A DNA stretch of 64,000 nucleotides from Maylandia zebra (taxonomy: Eukaryota; Chordata; Actinopteri; Cichliformes; Cichlidae). Below the pieces are notes generated by a model. It was given only the letters and a program-made list of their open reading frames with translations, did no database searches and had not been told where the DNA came from. The stretch's first letter is position 1, and each line of letters opens with the position of its first letter. The translations under genes and the position numbers were made by a program. The stretch spans positions 23,534,560-23,598,559 of the forward strand of contig NC_135177.1 of NCBI RefSeq assembly GCF_041146795.1. The letters are read 5' to 3'. Below, piece by piece: positions 44,400-55,676 of this stretch.

Positions 44400-47300
44400 T
44401 AGCCTCAAAATTATATCATGATATTTGCAATAATGGTATTTATCACTAATGATAATGATATTTATGATGATATAGAAAAGCAATACTGATTACATGATAT
44501 ATTAATGATTGCAGTTTGCAATACAGCAATATGTATTAGTGTAAACAAAACAAAAGATATATTCCATTGATGAAAGACTGCCTAAATCAAACTGTGAATC
44601 TGTTGCTGCAAAGTTTCAGCAGCACCACCAGAGTTATAGTCAAACAGTAGCATGTAGCCAGTTCACAGAGCTCAGGTAGTGTTTTCAGTGGAGAAGTAAA
44701 AGTGTTAACATAACTGTTTAACACTTTAACAGTAACTAACCTTGTAAGGCTTCAGGAGCCGCACAATATTGTCACATAATATAACTGAAAAAAAAATTTC
44801 AGCCTGGGATGTTACATCTTGGGTCAAGGTTTTTAAAGCTGTTTAAGACCATCACCATATAATGTCATCAATATTTCCCATCCACTGTTTGCTCTTTCTG
44901 TCATTTGGAGTGCAACTAACCAGAGTTACAGAGATTAATTATTTACTCTGTGGTTTGTTAGGATCTTCTTCTCACATGCCATCATAGCCTGCTTATGCTC
45001 GACTTTGTGTTTTTGCCTCAAGTGTTGAAACAAGTTTGTTGTTTCCATCTTTAACAAACAGTTTTGGGGGGAAAAGTATTGGAAAATATCTTGCAAATTG
45101 TTGAAGTAGTGCTTGGTTATGATTACCGGTACTACCTTTTTAGGTAGAAATGATCATTCTGCCTAAAAAGAAAGGCTGGTGTGGTGCACAAGGGCGTGTA
45201 AATGCATGCCATCCCTATATTTAAATTATATTGTTATATGACACTTTTATTTTACGTAAAAGTTTATACCGGTATTTTTACAGACAATAGAAATTCCACT
45301 TTTATAAGTTCTCCATTTCCACAGGTGAACTTGCTGTTTGTACCTTCCTTACACTGAAAAAAGCTCTGTAAAGTTACAATATAACGTACCATTGTGTTTT
45401 TTCTGTATTTTCTAACCAGACATTGAATTTTTAAAAAAAGATAATACTGGTTGTCAGTTGTATCGTGACCATAAAAAAAATATTTGGATCAAAAAAGAAG
45501 AAAAACAAAGCAAAAAAAAAACTTTAAAGGACCGAACTTAATTATTTTAATGGTGAAGGAACTACTCCTTAAATAACCAACTGTGAGTCTCTAATTCCAT
45601 AGCAGTTGAATTGACTCCTTTTCATTATCGTAGGGTTTGTGATTAATGTGATTAATAATAGTGTTGTATAATAACAGTACGTAGGTTTTTTTTGTCAATA
45701 ATCAGGCCGTAAAGTAATATAGCCTGGTTATGGTACAGTGCTTCGCTCCTGAATGCAATCACCGCTCTGATGGTTTTTGAGGTTTTGTGATCAATAAGTG
45801 ACATGATGCTACAGGGTTTAAACATTTCCACAGTAACAGCAACTCCCATCAGTCAGAGATTATATCAGTTTAGGATTGTAGGTAGAGTAGTTCTTTTCTG
45901 CAACATTTCAAATTAAATGCATTTTTGTCAAAGATTGTTAACATAATACGGACTTGTTGTTTCCACAGGAGCACAAAGCATTGTGGTGTCATAGCTTATA
46001 ATAAGTCTACTTTGCATGGTTACAGCAGTATGGCTCATTATCAAAATGCCAAAGTGGGGTTTCATAGAGCAACAAAATCCCTGCATGGAGGAGGTTTTTG
46101 GTAGAGACAGTGTTATTGCAGTCTCTTTTTTTATTGTTTTACCTGATACAACCTAGCCTAAATCAGTATATGTTTCCCCAAAATACAAAGTCTTCTCATT
46201 TTAAACTGCAAAAGAAGCATGTCATGTTCACATACCCTTTTAACTACACCATAAAGACTTTTTTAAAAAAAGCAAGACTCCTGTTAGCCTAAAGAAAAGT
46301 TACAATGCCTTCTCCCTTATCTGACCTTGAACCCCTTTAATATTTTTTGTGCAGCTCTTTAATTTTTTTTCATGGCCTCTTGTTCTTTCACGCTCTCTTG
46401 CTCTAGCTTCTGTGCCATTCTCTTCTTTCCCCTCTTTCTTAATTATTGCTGGAAAATAGAAATTACAGATAATTAAATGACAATTATGATCTCCGCCCAC
46501 GCAGGGGAGTTTTTACTCGGGAGAGTAACTTTGTAGGTTATTCTTAAGGTCATTCATTACATGGAGTCAAAGACTATACACACACACACATACACGTACA
46601 CACAGATTAGATACTGTATTTTTACGCCTTGGAGATAGTGTAATCCCTTCTAGAAATGTATTTTCCACAGGGAGAGGCAGCATGTTGATAGGGTTGGAAG
46701 GTCATACGGCACACTCACACACACACACACACACACAATCACTTTCGCTTGTTTGCTTACACATATTCAACCACAGTGTATAAATAATAAGCCACACTGT
46801 GGTGGTGTCATTTGACAGTTTACATAATAAGATGCCTGAAAGCAGAGATACAAGGCTAACTGTCTAACCAAAGGGAGCTGAGGGGAACATTGCTGGGATT
46901 CAATAAGATTGGACTAGACCCATCCTCAGAAGCACTGGAGAGGAAATGTGCACACACACACACACACACCGTTTCTCCTTCCATGTCTCTTTTTCTGTCT
47001 CTGAGGCAGCTCTGTTTTGGGCCTCACAATGCAAACAGGATGTAACCTATTTTGATCACGGTGCCATATTGCATCATCAAATATTAACAGACTTGACTGC
47101 ACTGCATTATGTCTGCTAAATAATGTTTGCTGAATAATGTGTGCTGCTTCATCCTACCCTCGTGTTTGTTTCAAAACCCATCATACAAAGACGCTGAGAA
47201 AAGGAAATACTTCCTGTGCCCTCGGTAACGGATGCCGTTTAGTCTTTATTCATGTGTATTTATGAGCGTGCGTGTGTGTGTGACCCAGAGCATCTGTGTT

Positions 47301-47490
47301 GCTGTGGTCACACATTTATCTATTGATAAAGCTTTAGCACGCTCGTCCTTCTGCCCCGGCCTCAGAGTCAACACGCCGTTAGTGTCTTGAAATATCTGCC
47401 TTATTTCTGCCTCTTTCTTTCCCATCTCTGCCCCTTTCTCCCTCTGTCTCCCCCCATCACCCCCCTCGCTCGATGCTGATCCAGACTTTG
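44400..47490 (+). other. Putative cacng8 5' intron, AT-rich part
   Basis: 3.1 kb of AT-rich sequence with small (CA)n tracts near 46560-46600, 46715-46738 and 46951-46970. No coding segment or delimitable element. Confidence 0.45.
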
Positions 47491-47499
47491 GAATTCAAT

Positions 47500-47513
47500 G
47501 TTGCTATGGTAAC
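47500..47513 (+). promoter_or_regulatory. RFX X-box motif
   Basis: GTTGCTATGGTAAC is a near-palindromic X-box (consensus GTNRCC with RGYAAC). It lies in the putative cacng8 5' intron, in a short GC-richer interval (47330-47640) that is not an obvious repeat. Confidence 0.4.
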
Positions 47514-47843
47514 AATGTCGGGTTGGTCCTCCCTGCCTCCCCCTCTTGCTCCTCTTATTCAGAGTAGATGCAGTTTCCTTGCTCTGGATTCATTCTCTCT
47601 TTAACCTTTAAAGCTGTCCCTCCTGTGACTACACTTTCTGTAAACAGTGTTAAAACACACAACAGAGCAGAGCTGAAAATGGAAAAACTAATTTGGCCAT
47701 AACCCTAAGCATGGAAAATAAATCATAACTCATGTCATACACTTCACTTCCATTAATTTACAAACCGTCGACATTCCTGAATGCCACACAGGTCTGTTAG
47801 GCAGCAGTCGAGCTAAATGCTAACATCAGCATGCCTCACGGTG

Positions 47844-49021
47844 TAGCGATGGGATTTCCGGCTCTTTCGGCTCGGCTCACTAAAAAGAGCCGGTTCTTTC
47901 GGCTCCGAACCGGCTCTTCGGGTTATTTTGTTGCTTTAATTAATTTATTATTACCAATAATATAAAATTATGCACAAAATGAATTACTAATGTAAAAAAA
48001 AAAGTGGTTTAATTTATATATGTTTATATATAAATATATGTGGTGGCCCCTAGACCTAGAGACAAAGCACGTACAAACTCCAAAACACATTTCTAGCGTT
48101 AACTGAACTTCCAAAACAGAGCTACCTAGATCACTTAAATTACACAATTGAAGGCATATGTGTATTGTTTGTGTATTTATACACAAGCACACATATATAA
48201 TCAAATAATTTAAAAAAATGTTCATTTACCTGTTACTACCACACACCAAATCCGGTCGTTGGTACTTGCTGGCTTGTGTAGCCACTAGGTAACAAAAACT
48301 CAACACTGCGCCCTAGCATCCTGGAGCACTTCTTGTCTTTTGTACGTGTTTTGGAGTTTTTATGTTCTTCTGAGTTTTTACGTGTTTTGGAGTTTGTACG
48401 TGCTTCAGAGTTCGTACGTGTTTTGAAGTTTGTATGGGCTTTGTCTCGAGGGGCCATCGTAGATATACTTTTATTTATTCACTCCACATAAAATGCAATA
48501 AATAAATCATATAATACAAAAAACAACTATTTATATTTCAACTTTTAATTATTTAAAATTTCAGCTTTTTCCTTTTAAACAAATTTAAAGTGAAACAACA
48601 CAAAACACTGCAAACCACAACACAATTAAATATAAATTAAAATATGAAAACAAAAAGAAGATGCACATTCTCTGTCATATGGGCCTGCATGAATAAACTT
48701 TCTGAATCCTTTAGCATCTGCAACTGAAAATAGTTGTGGTTGATTACTATACCTTTCTAATGTGAGGTTGTTGTCCCTGGCTCTCTTTCTCTGCCTCTCC
48801 CTCCCGCTCTGTTCCTGTGCTACTGCAAGTGTAACTACTGCCCCTCTCCCTCTTCCCAGCGCAAAGCACAAGGCTCACGTGCGGAGTGAAGCGGAAAAAA
48901 GTGCGAGAGAGGGTGAGAGAAAGAAAAAAAACCCCACAGCTCGCGATAAGGAGCCGGCTCGCGTCATTCACGCCAAAGATCCGGCTCTAAGAGCCATTTC
49001 GTTTGCGACGACACATCACTA
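47844..49021. mobile_element. hAT-type non-autonomous element, 1,178 bp
   Basis: Left end TAGCGATGGGATTTCCGGCT and right end (inward) TAGTGATGTGTCGTCGCAAA are related termini, each followed by GAGCC/GGCTC-rich blocks. The perfect 8-bp duplication TCACGGTG (47836-47843 and 49022-49029) defines the borders. No transposase frame. A second inverted-repeat element is nested at about 48041-48460. Confidence 0.88.
48041..48460. mobile_element. Nested inverted-repeat element with 18-bp tandem units
   Basis: Left arm GGTGGCCCCTAGACC, GAGACAAAGCACGTACAAAC pairs with the right-end block GTACGTGTTTTGAAGTTTG, GGGCTTTGTCTCGAGGGGCC. About 48343-48450 is a tandem array of roughly six 18-bp units like TACGTGTTTTGGAGTTTG, and one unit is present inverted in the left arm. 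It interrupts the hAT-type element. Exact borders and TSD are unresolved. Confidence 0.65.
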
Positions 49022-49135
49022 TCACGGTGACAGTGTGCCGATTTCAAGTACATAAAATGTTGTTTCACCATTTTTAATTTCAGATTCAATAACCAAGGTT
49101 GGAGTGCTAATTTATCCATGAATGCTAACAAGTAA

Positions 49136-49428
49136 ATGGCCTGTATTTGTATAGTCCCTAAGGACCCAAAGCGCTTTACACTACATTCAGTCATTCACAC
49201 ACACTGGTGATGGCAAGCTACATTGTAGCCACAGCTACCCTTGGGCGCACTGACAGAGGCGAGGCTGCAGGACACTAGCACCACCGGGCCCTCTGACCAC
49301 CACCAGTAGGCAACAGGTGAGGTGTCTTGCCCAAGGACACAACGACCAAGACTGTCGGAGCTGGGGCTCGAACTGGCAACCTTCCGAATACAGGACAAAC
49401 TGCCAACTGTTGAGCCATGATCGCCCCA
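49136..49428 (-). mobile_element. tRNA-headed SINE, inverted copy
   Basis: On the minus strand: GGGCGATCATGGCTCAACAG and AGTTCGAGCCCC (A- and B-box-like), then CTTGGGCAAGACACCTCACC and a 3' end GTAAAGCGCTTTGGGTCC. The order matches fish SINEs with an L2-type tail. Confidence 0.75.
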
Positions 49429-49734
49429 AGCTTAGCTAGCTGAGTGCATATCACATACACCTGCTAACTGTGATGTGTAATTAAATAAACATAAGACATT
49501 CACTCACCAAAGGGGATGCACAGAATTTTTGGGAGGTCCATTAGTACAATTAAATATATAAAAGGCCAAACTGTAAAGAGGTCAAGCTCAGTGAATTAAA
49601 AACAAATTGGTGAATCCCAGCAGAAGAAGCTAGCAGTTAGCATTGGCTAGTTAAGGCAGCCATGGCGCTAATAAATAAACTTTAAGCCTGAATAGACTGA
49701 ATAAACAGGTGAGCTGAATACTTTGTTGATGTTA

Positions 49735-50420
49735 GAGGTCAGAATAGAATGGCCAGACCACTTCAGGATAATAGGAAGGCAGCCAAAGTTCAAACTGTTG
49801 CCTTCCACTTGTTACAAGCACGGTATACAGAAGAGCATTTCTGATAACACAACATCTCAAACCTTCAAGAAAATGTGCTACAACAGCTGAAGACCACACC
49901 AAGTGCCATTCATGTCAGCTAAGAACATGAAACTGAGGCTACAAATCCCACAGGCTCATCAAAATTAGACAGTAGAAGATTAGAAAAACATTGCTGCAAC
50001 ATTCAGAAGGTAAGGTGAGAATTTGACATTAGCAGTGTGAAAGTATAAATAGTAAATTAAGTGGTTCTTGTAGACCACCCTTCTGTTCTACTCAAAGTGC
50101 TTTATACAACATGGCACATTCACTCATTCATACAAGTATTGTTTGCTACACATAAGTGCGTTCTATCTAACATACTCCATGGAAGACATGGGAGAGCCAC
50201 TTGGGGTTCAGTATCTTTCCCAAGGATACTGAGACATGCAGACTGGAGACCAGAGGAGCCAGGGATCGAAACACCAACCTTCCGATTGGCCTCCTGAGCT
50301 ACAGCCACCCACTGATAAATTATTAAGTATTAATGGTTCAGGCTGCTGCTGGTGGTGGGATAATGTTGTGGGGGATATTTTCTTGGCACACACCAGCTTT
50401 AAGAAGGTCCAACCCATTAC
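49735..50420 (+). mobile_element. Tc1-like relic split by a SINE
   Basis: 49735-50055 (AGAATGGCCAGACCACTTCA ... GCTAAGAACATGAAACTGAG) and 50320-50420 (GGTTCAGGCTGCTGCTGGTG, GGGGGATATTTTCTTGGCAC) are parts of one Tc1-family transposase region with frameshifts. The family also occurs at 53975-54345 and 61300-61690. Confidence 0.7.
50061..50310 (-). mobile_element. tRNA-derived SINE inserted in the Tc1-like relic
   Basis: Minus strand starts GGGTGGCTGTAGCTCAGGAG, has B-box-like GTTTCGATCCC, then CAGTATCCTTGGGAAAGATA, and ends at a TATAAAGCACTTTGAGTAG-type tail. It separates the two halves of the Tc1-like relic and so is younger than it. Same family as 24916-25050. Confidence 0.8.
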
Positions 50421-51059
50421 TCTCGAGATGGACCTTACAAATAGGCTGGTGAATGTATAACGTTGTTGTAGAGCTGTGCATTTGAGGAACTGCATGTTTC
50501 TATTTCAATCCACAGAGGTTGCGACTTGGTTCCAAGCAAATATTGAGCATATTATAAATCTTACTTGGGATAACTTAAATTAATTCATAATAACTTAAAG
50601 AATTTTATGGAAGTCTTCCCAAATGACCACATGCCAACAGAAATATCATTTTCCTCAAATATAAGGATACGAAGGATACCCTAGCCCTAACCCTACTGTT
50701 GAGCTGGCAAAATGAAATTTTAATTTAAGGAAAGTAATGTAATGTGCCACATTTACTTTTTTCATAATATGTCGTTGACCCAAAAATCACAGCAACAATA
50801 AGAGTCCATTTACTAATTTAGTCCTAATTTATACAGCTCTTTGTTATCCATGATACCAGCTAAAAAGTCTTATAGATGCACATGTGAAAAGAAGTTAAAT
50901 ACAACAATGGCTCATGTCAACCGTTACATAATAGCCCTCATCTGCAGAGTCATGACTTAATATTTACTGCTGTACATAAATTTAATACAGTGCAATATAT
51001 TTCTGTCTTTGTTCATGTGCAGCATCAGAGCAGTGACCATGGACTTCTATCTGCAAGTT

Positions 51060-51312
51060 TCCTGCTAACAGCAGACGAGCAGAGGGCGGGACAACCGTCC
51101 ACAACTTCCACCAGCACCAACTTTCCAGTGAGTCGAAAAGAAAGAGAGAGAAAGAGACAGAGGCAAGAGAGAGGACAAGAGCAAGAAGGAGAGAGGAGAG
51201 CGGGTGAACACAGTCGATGGATGCTGTCCGGATCGAGGGGACAGCACGTTCTTCACTGACGAGGAAAAGAAAGATTTCAAAATTGAGTCGAAGGATAGAA
51301 ACTCGCCGTCAG
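51060..51312 (+). promoter_or_regulatory. Alternative candidate first/leader exon of cacng8
   Basis: Contains GGGCGGG (Sp1-like, about 51086), a GA-rich leader-type stretch, CpGs, and a good donor CCGTCAG/GTAGGT after 51312, 0.72 kb before the acceptor at 52029. Spliced to the coding exon it stays open in the cacng8 frame from 51132 but has no ATG, which favours a 5' UTR role. Confidence 0.45.
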
Positions 51313-51516
51313 GTAGGTCTCACTTTGTCACTCTCTGCACCGTCAGGTTTAGCACATTTGTGTCTGTGAAAAGGAAACTTTTAACACAACAGAAATATCT
51401 GTGGAGGTAACTCTGCGATAATGTGTGAGTGTATACATGGATGTTTGTATGTAAGAGGTTCACCAACATTGCCTCTGTAATAGAAGTAGGTGCAAGGTGA
51501 TCCCATGTTTCATCTG

Positions 51517-51520
<4 letters not shown>

Positions 51521-51599
<79 letters not shown>
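51521..51599. repeat. (GT)n microsatellite
   Basis: About 79 bp uninterrupted, in the interval between the candidate leader exon and coding exon 1 of cacng8. Confidence 0.95.
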
Positions 51600-51600
<1 letters not shown>

Positions 51601-52031
51601 ATCGAGCCCTGCTGATACCGAGGGGGAGAACATTGTCAGGGTCATGAATATGGAGTAGACTGAGTTTGGGAGGGTGAGATCTGTTGTGCTTCACATCAAT
51701 TCTGTCTTGTTAAGCAGAGTCAGCAGAGTCATCAAACTCTCCTCCAAGGACACATCATAGAGCCACTTATGCACCTCCCACATCCGCCTACACCTCGCGC
51801 TCATCTTTTCTCATCGCCTCCCTCTCTCCCTCCCACCGGTGCCCCTCGCCTCCTCCTGCTCCTCATCATCTCACCTTCTTTGTTTGCTGTCTTTTTTAAT
51901 AAACTGCACTTTGTTAAGTTCTTCCTTGTTCTCCTACTCTTCGATAAATGCTTTTTATTTGCACTCCTGATGCCCACTCTCTCCAACTTCTCACTCACCT
52001 CTTCCTCCACTTTCTGGTTTCCCTTAAAGGC

Positions 52032-52254
52032 ATGGTGTGTGAGAAGGGGATCCAGATCCTTCTCACCACCGTGGGGGCATTCGCTGCCTTCGGCCTGATG
52101 ACGGTGGCAATAGGCACGGACTACTGGCTGTACTCCCGTGCCCTCATCTGCAACAGCACAGCCAACGTGACCCAGGATGACCCTCATAATAAGGACAAGA
52201 AGGACCCTGGTGCTCTCACCCACTCCGGTCTATGGAGAATATGCTGCTTGGAAG
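52032..52254 (+). CDS. cacng8: cacng8 coding exon 1: TM1 and first extracellular loop
   Basis: 223 bp ending phase 1, residues 1-74. TM1 [20 protein letters not shown], then [20 protein letters not shown] with two N-glycosylation sequons, and [13 protein letters not shown], the claudin W-x2-C signature. Donor GTAACA. Confidence 0.96.
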
Positions 52255-55200
52255 GTAACAAAAGAGCTTTCATCGACAGGAATCTGTGTGCGGGATTTGG
52301 ACTTAAGTAGACGCATGTTTGAAAAAGTTTGAAGTTTATAGCTACTTTCTGGATCTTTAGGTTCATATTCAACTGAGAGATATAATAGAGTTGCAGGGTG
52401 GAAGGGCACTCACAGTATTGTGTGACTTTAAGTTATGGTCGTGGCGGTTTCAGACTGGATGCTGTGCAGGCAGCAGATGAATTGAACCACTGTTTAAATC
52501 ACATTAATCACTGCACGCAGTAATTTTGATACTCTGTTTATTATACTGTATTTATTGGCTCTTTTTTTAATTTTCTATATTCAAATATTTAACCTTCAAG
52601 CTGGTGGCCTGAAACCCGCTCCTGAGGTCCAACGAGACAATCGTATCTCATTGAAATGTTAAAGCTTATAAATGGGAGTACATTTCCCATTATTCAGTCA
52701 CATATTTTTAATAGTATGCATTGTTCTTCTGTTAAATGGGATCAGAGTCTAACAGCAAGAACCTCTCACTTGACTTTAGAAAAACTTTGTTCAGGAGGGC
52801 GCAGCACTGCAGCAGCACCAACATACACATTTCATTTGTATTTGGTCGACCGTGCCACAGGGCCAAAAAAAACAATTTTGCATAATTGCAATATAATTAC
52901 GTGATACTGAAGCGTAACCCTCATCCAAAATAATCCATTAATCATTGTCTGTGATTCAGGATGCATTCATTCAAGTCAATTGCTGAAACAAAAGCCTCTG
53001 TTCACCCATCGGCTTCTCATTTCAAGTGGCGGAAGATACAGAATCTGGCAGCAACCATCTCTCAATCTTCACTTCTTGTGTCACTGCAACACAAGCTGCT
53101 AATTCATTATACATTACACTGCCTGCCTGACACTCTACAGTAAAAGCTGGGATGGAGTTAACAGTGAAGAAGCAAAGGGGTGGTGTGAGTTTGCGATCTG
53201 TGCCTTTGCTCACATGCAGACTGAGGTAAAAGCTTTTTTTTGTCTCCGGGAAAACCGCTTGGCTCTCTTTATAAAGCATCCCTGGCCCATCCTGGGCTTG
53301 GTCATTGTACAAAGCTAATTTGTCCTCATCTCTAAGCTTCCTGATAGCAAAGCAGCCAATTAGAGATAAGCTCTAGCCCTTGCAGCTCTGCTGCAGTGCA
53401 CCCCCACCCACTCTTTCCCTCACCGCTCTCTCTCTCAGTTTTTTCCACATGCTATCCCTCTGCCTTCCTCCCCCAAACATTTTTACATTTCATCTTTCAC
53501 TGGTTTGTCCTCATCTTTGCCTCCTTGTAGTTTCCTCTCGTTTTCAGCCTTTTCTGCTGCAGTAAAGCTGACAGAGTCTTGGCGTGGCTTAGAGGTCAAG
53601 TATCCTTGATGTCTGTGGAGTATTCAGCCAAGATAGATGCTCAGTAGTTGTGCAGTGATGCAGTGAGGTGTAGAAGGGGTGGAAATGCAGGACATGCTAG
53701 CTCCAAAAGATTTATGCCTGCAGGTGGGTGGCACATTGTGCTGTGGATATAGACGTGTCCTGTCCTCTTCTCCCCTCTGCAGACTCATTCAAGGTGGGGT
53801 TGCACTGACTTACCAGTCAATGAAGATTTTATCTGTCTGTGTGATTTTTTGTTAGATAATTCCACAAATGTGTGAGCCCGATACTGAACATGTCAGCTGC
53901 CAGAGTCACTTAGCACAGCTGTGTTTGAGGTCATGTAGTGAGATAATATTGGAAGCACGTTCACATACACTCATTGAATACTTTATTCAGTTGCCCCTTT
54001 TGTCTTCAGAGCTACCTTAATTATTTCCTGGCACAAATTCAACAAGGTGCTGGAAATGTTCCTCTGAAATGTTGCTCCATATTGGAATGACAGCGTCACA
54101 CAGCTGATGGGAATCCATGAAATGAATTGAGAGATGTATATATTGGTTGTAATGAGGTTTATTACACGAAGCAGTCCTCTGTCCTCTCATATCAATGAAG
54201 CATTTTCACCTAAAGAACTGCTGCACATTGGATGTTTTCTGTTTTTAAGACAATTCTCTGTAAATCATAGAGATGATTGTGTAGGAAAATCCCAGCAGAT
54301 CAGCAGTTTCTGAAATACTGACTAGCCTATTTGGCTACTGAAACGTTTTATTCACTCTCTCTGCCTCTTAGGGCAGCAGACCACATGAACCAGTGTTTCT
54401 AAAACTAACTCTTACATTTATATAAGACTATAGATATAGAATACTCTAAGAACGTGTGTGCATAAGGTGGTATTTTCACAGTCCTGGATTTGTGGTTTAA
54501 TAAAGGACGATGGAAAATGCCAACATAGACTAATGCAGGGTTTCAAAAATGCCTGATCCATGTGGCTCATCCAGTATTTCCCTCCCATTGTACCACCATC
54601 TGTTTCTTTACAGACCTACCTGTGGAAATGTAGGAGCACTGAGAGACCATCTCACCCCACATCTGTTCGTCTCTCCCTCAGTCTGTGTCTCTTAATTTCA
54701 TCACTCCACCTTTCTCAAAATCCATCCACCAACAACAGTGGTGGGCTGTCATCATCGTTCCGTGCGTCCCTCCGTTCGTCTGTCTGTCTACATTCAAGAC
54801 CCCGCCGGGTAGTTATCGGTCTGCCTGTGTGTCTGCTTGTATGTATTTACGTTGTGCCTGTGCGTTCACTGTGTTTGTGACATTACTAACATAAGCTGTA
54901 ATTACAACGAGAGTCATTAACCTCGATGATGTTCCTAAACAATATACCCAAATTTACCATTCAGCGCATTTGCTTGGATTCATTTTCAAATCACGGTACA
55001 ACATTTTCCAGGTCAATCAGTCTTTTCATCAAGAGGATAGAAACTGTTCTCATAAGGCTTCAGCTTTGAGTTGTTGCCTTTTGTTGAGTCTGGTCACCAT
55101 TTTTCTTCTTGTCTGTCTCAGGAGTGAAGAGAGGAGTGTGCTCTCAGATTAACCACTTCCCAGAGGATGCAGACTTTGACCATGATGGGGCAGAGTACGT

Positions 55201-55580
55201 CCTACGTAAGTTATTACCTGAAGTGCCAGATGTGGGTGATGTAGAGGGGGAACAAAAAAACAACCTGAAAACAAATTAAGAGCAAAGTATAAAATGATGC
55301 CTTGATGCTTTAAACTTGGCGTTTTATTGCTCATTCTCTCAATCACATTAAGAAATAAACACGTGACAAGGTTTACAAAGCCATGAGAGAAGGGGTGCCC
55401 TAGTTCATGCTCAATGCCCTGCAGACATGTCTTTTCTGCACTGATATGATGCATGTGTGCCCGTGCATACGTAAAGAAAAGCTTGTGCTCTGTTTACAAT
55501 GTTGCAGAGGCATTTTGCTGGCATTTAGGTGGCATTTTCTCTCCTGTGGCCTAGTTGTCCTAGATGAGAGAGGCGTGTTA

Positions 55581-55676
<96 letters not shown>

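Noticed and set aside
51948..52310. Upstream ATG at 51948 as the cacng8 start without splicing
   Set aside because: It would translate the polypyrimidine tract and acceptor before MVCEKG. The acceptor at 52028-52029 and good Kozak context favour 52032.
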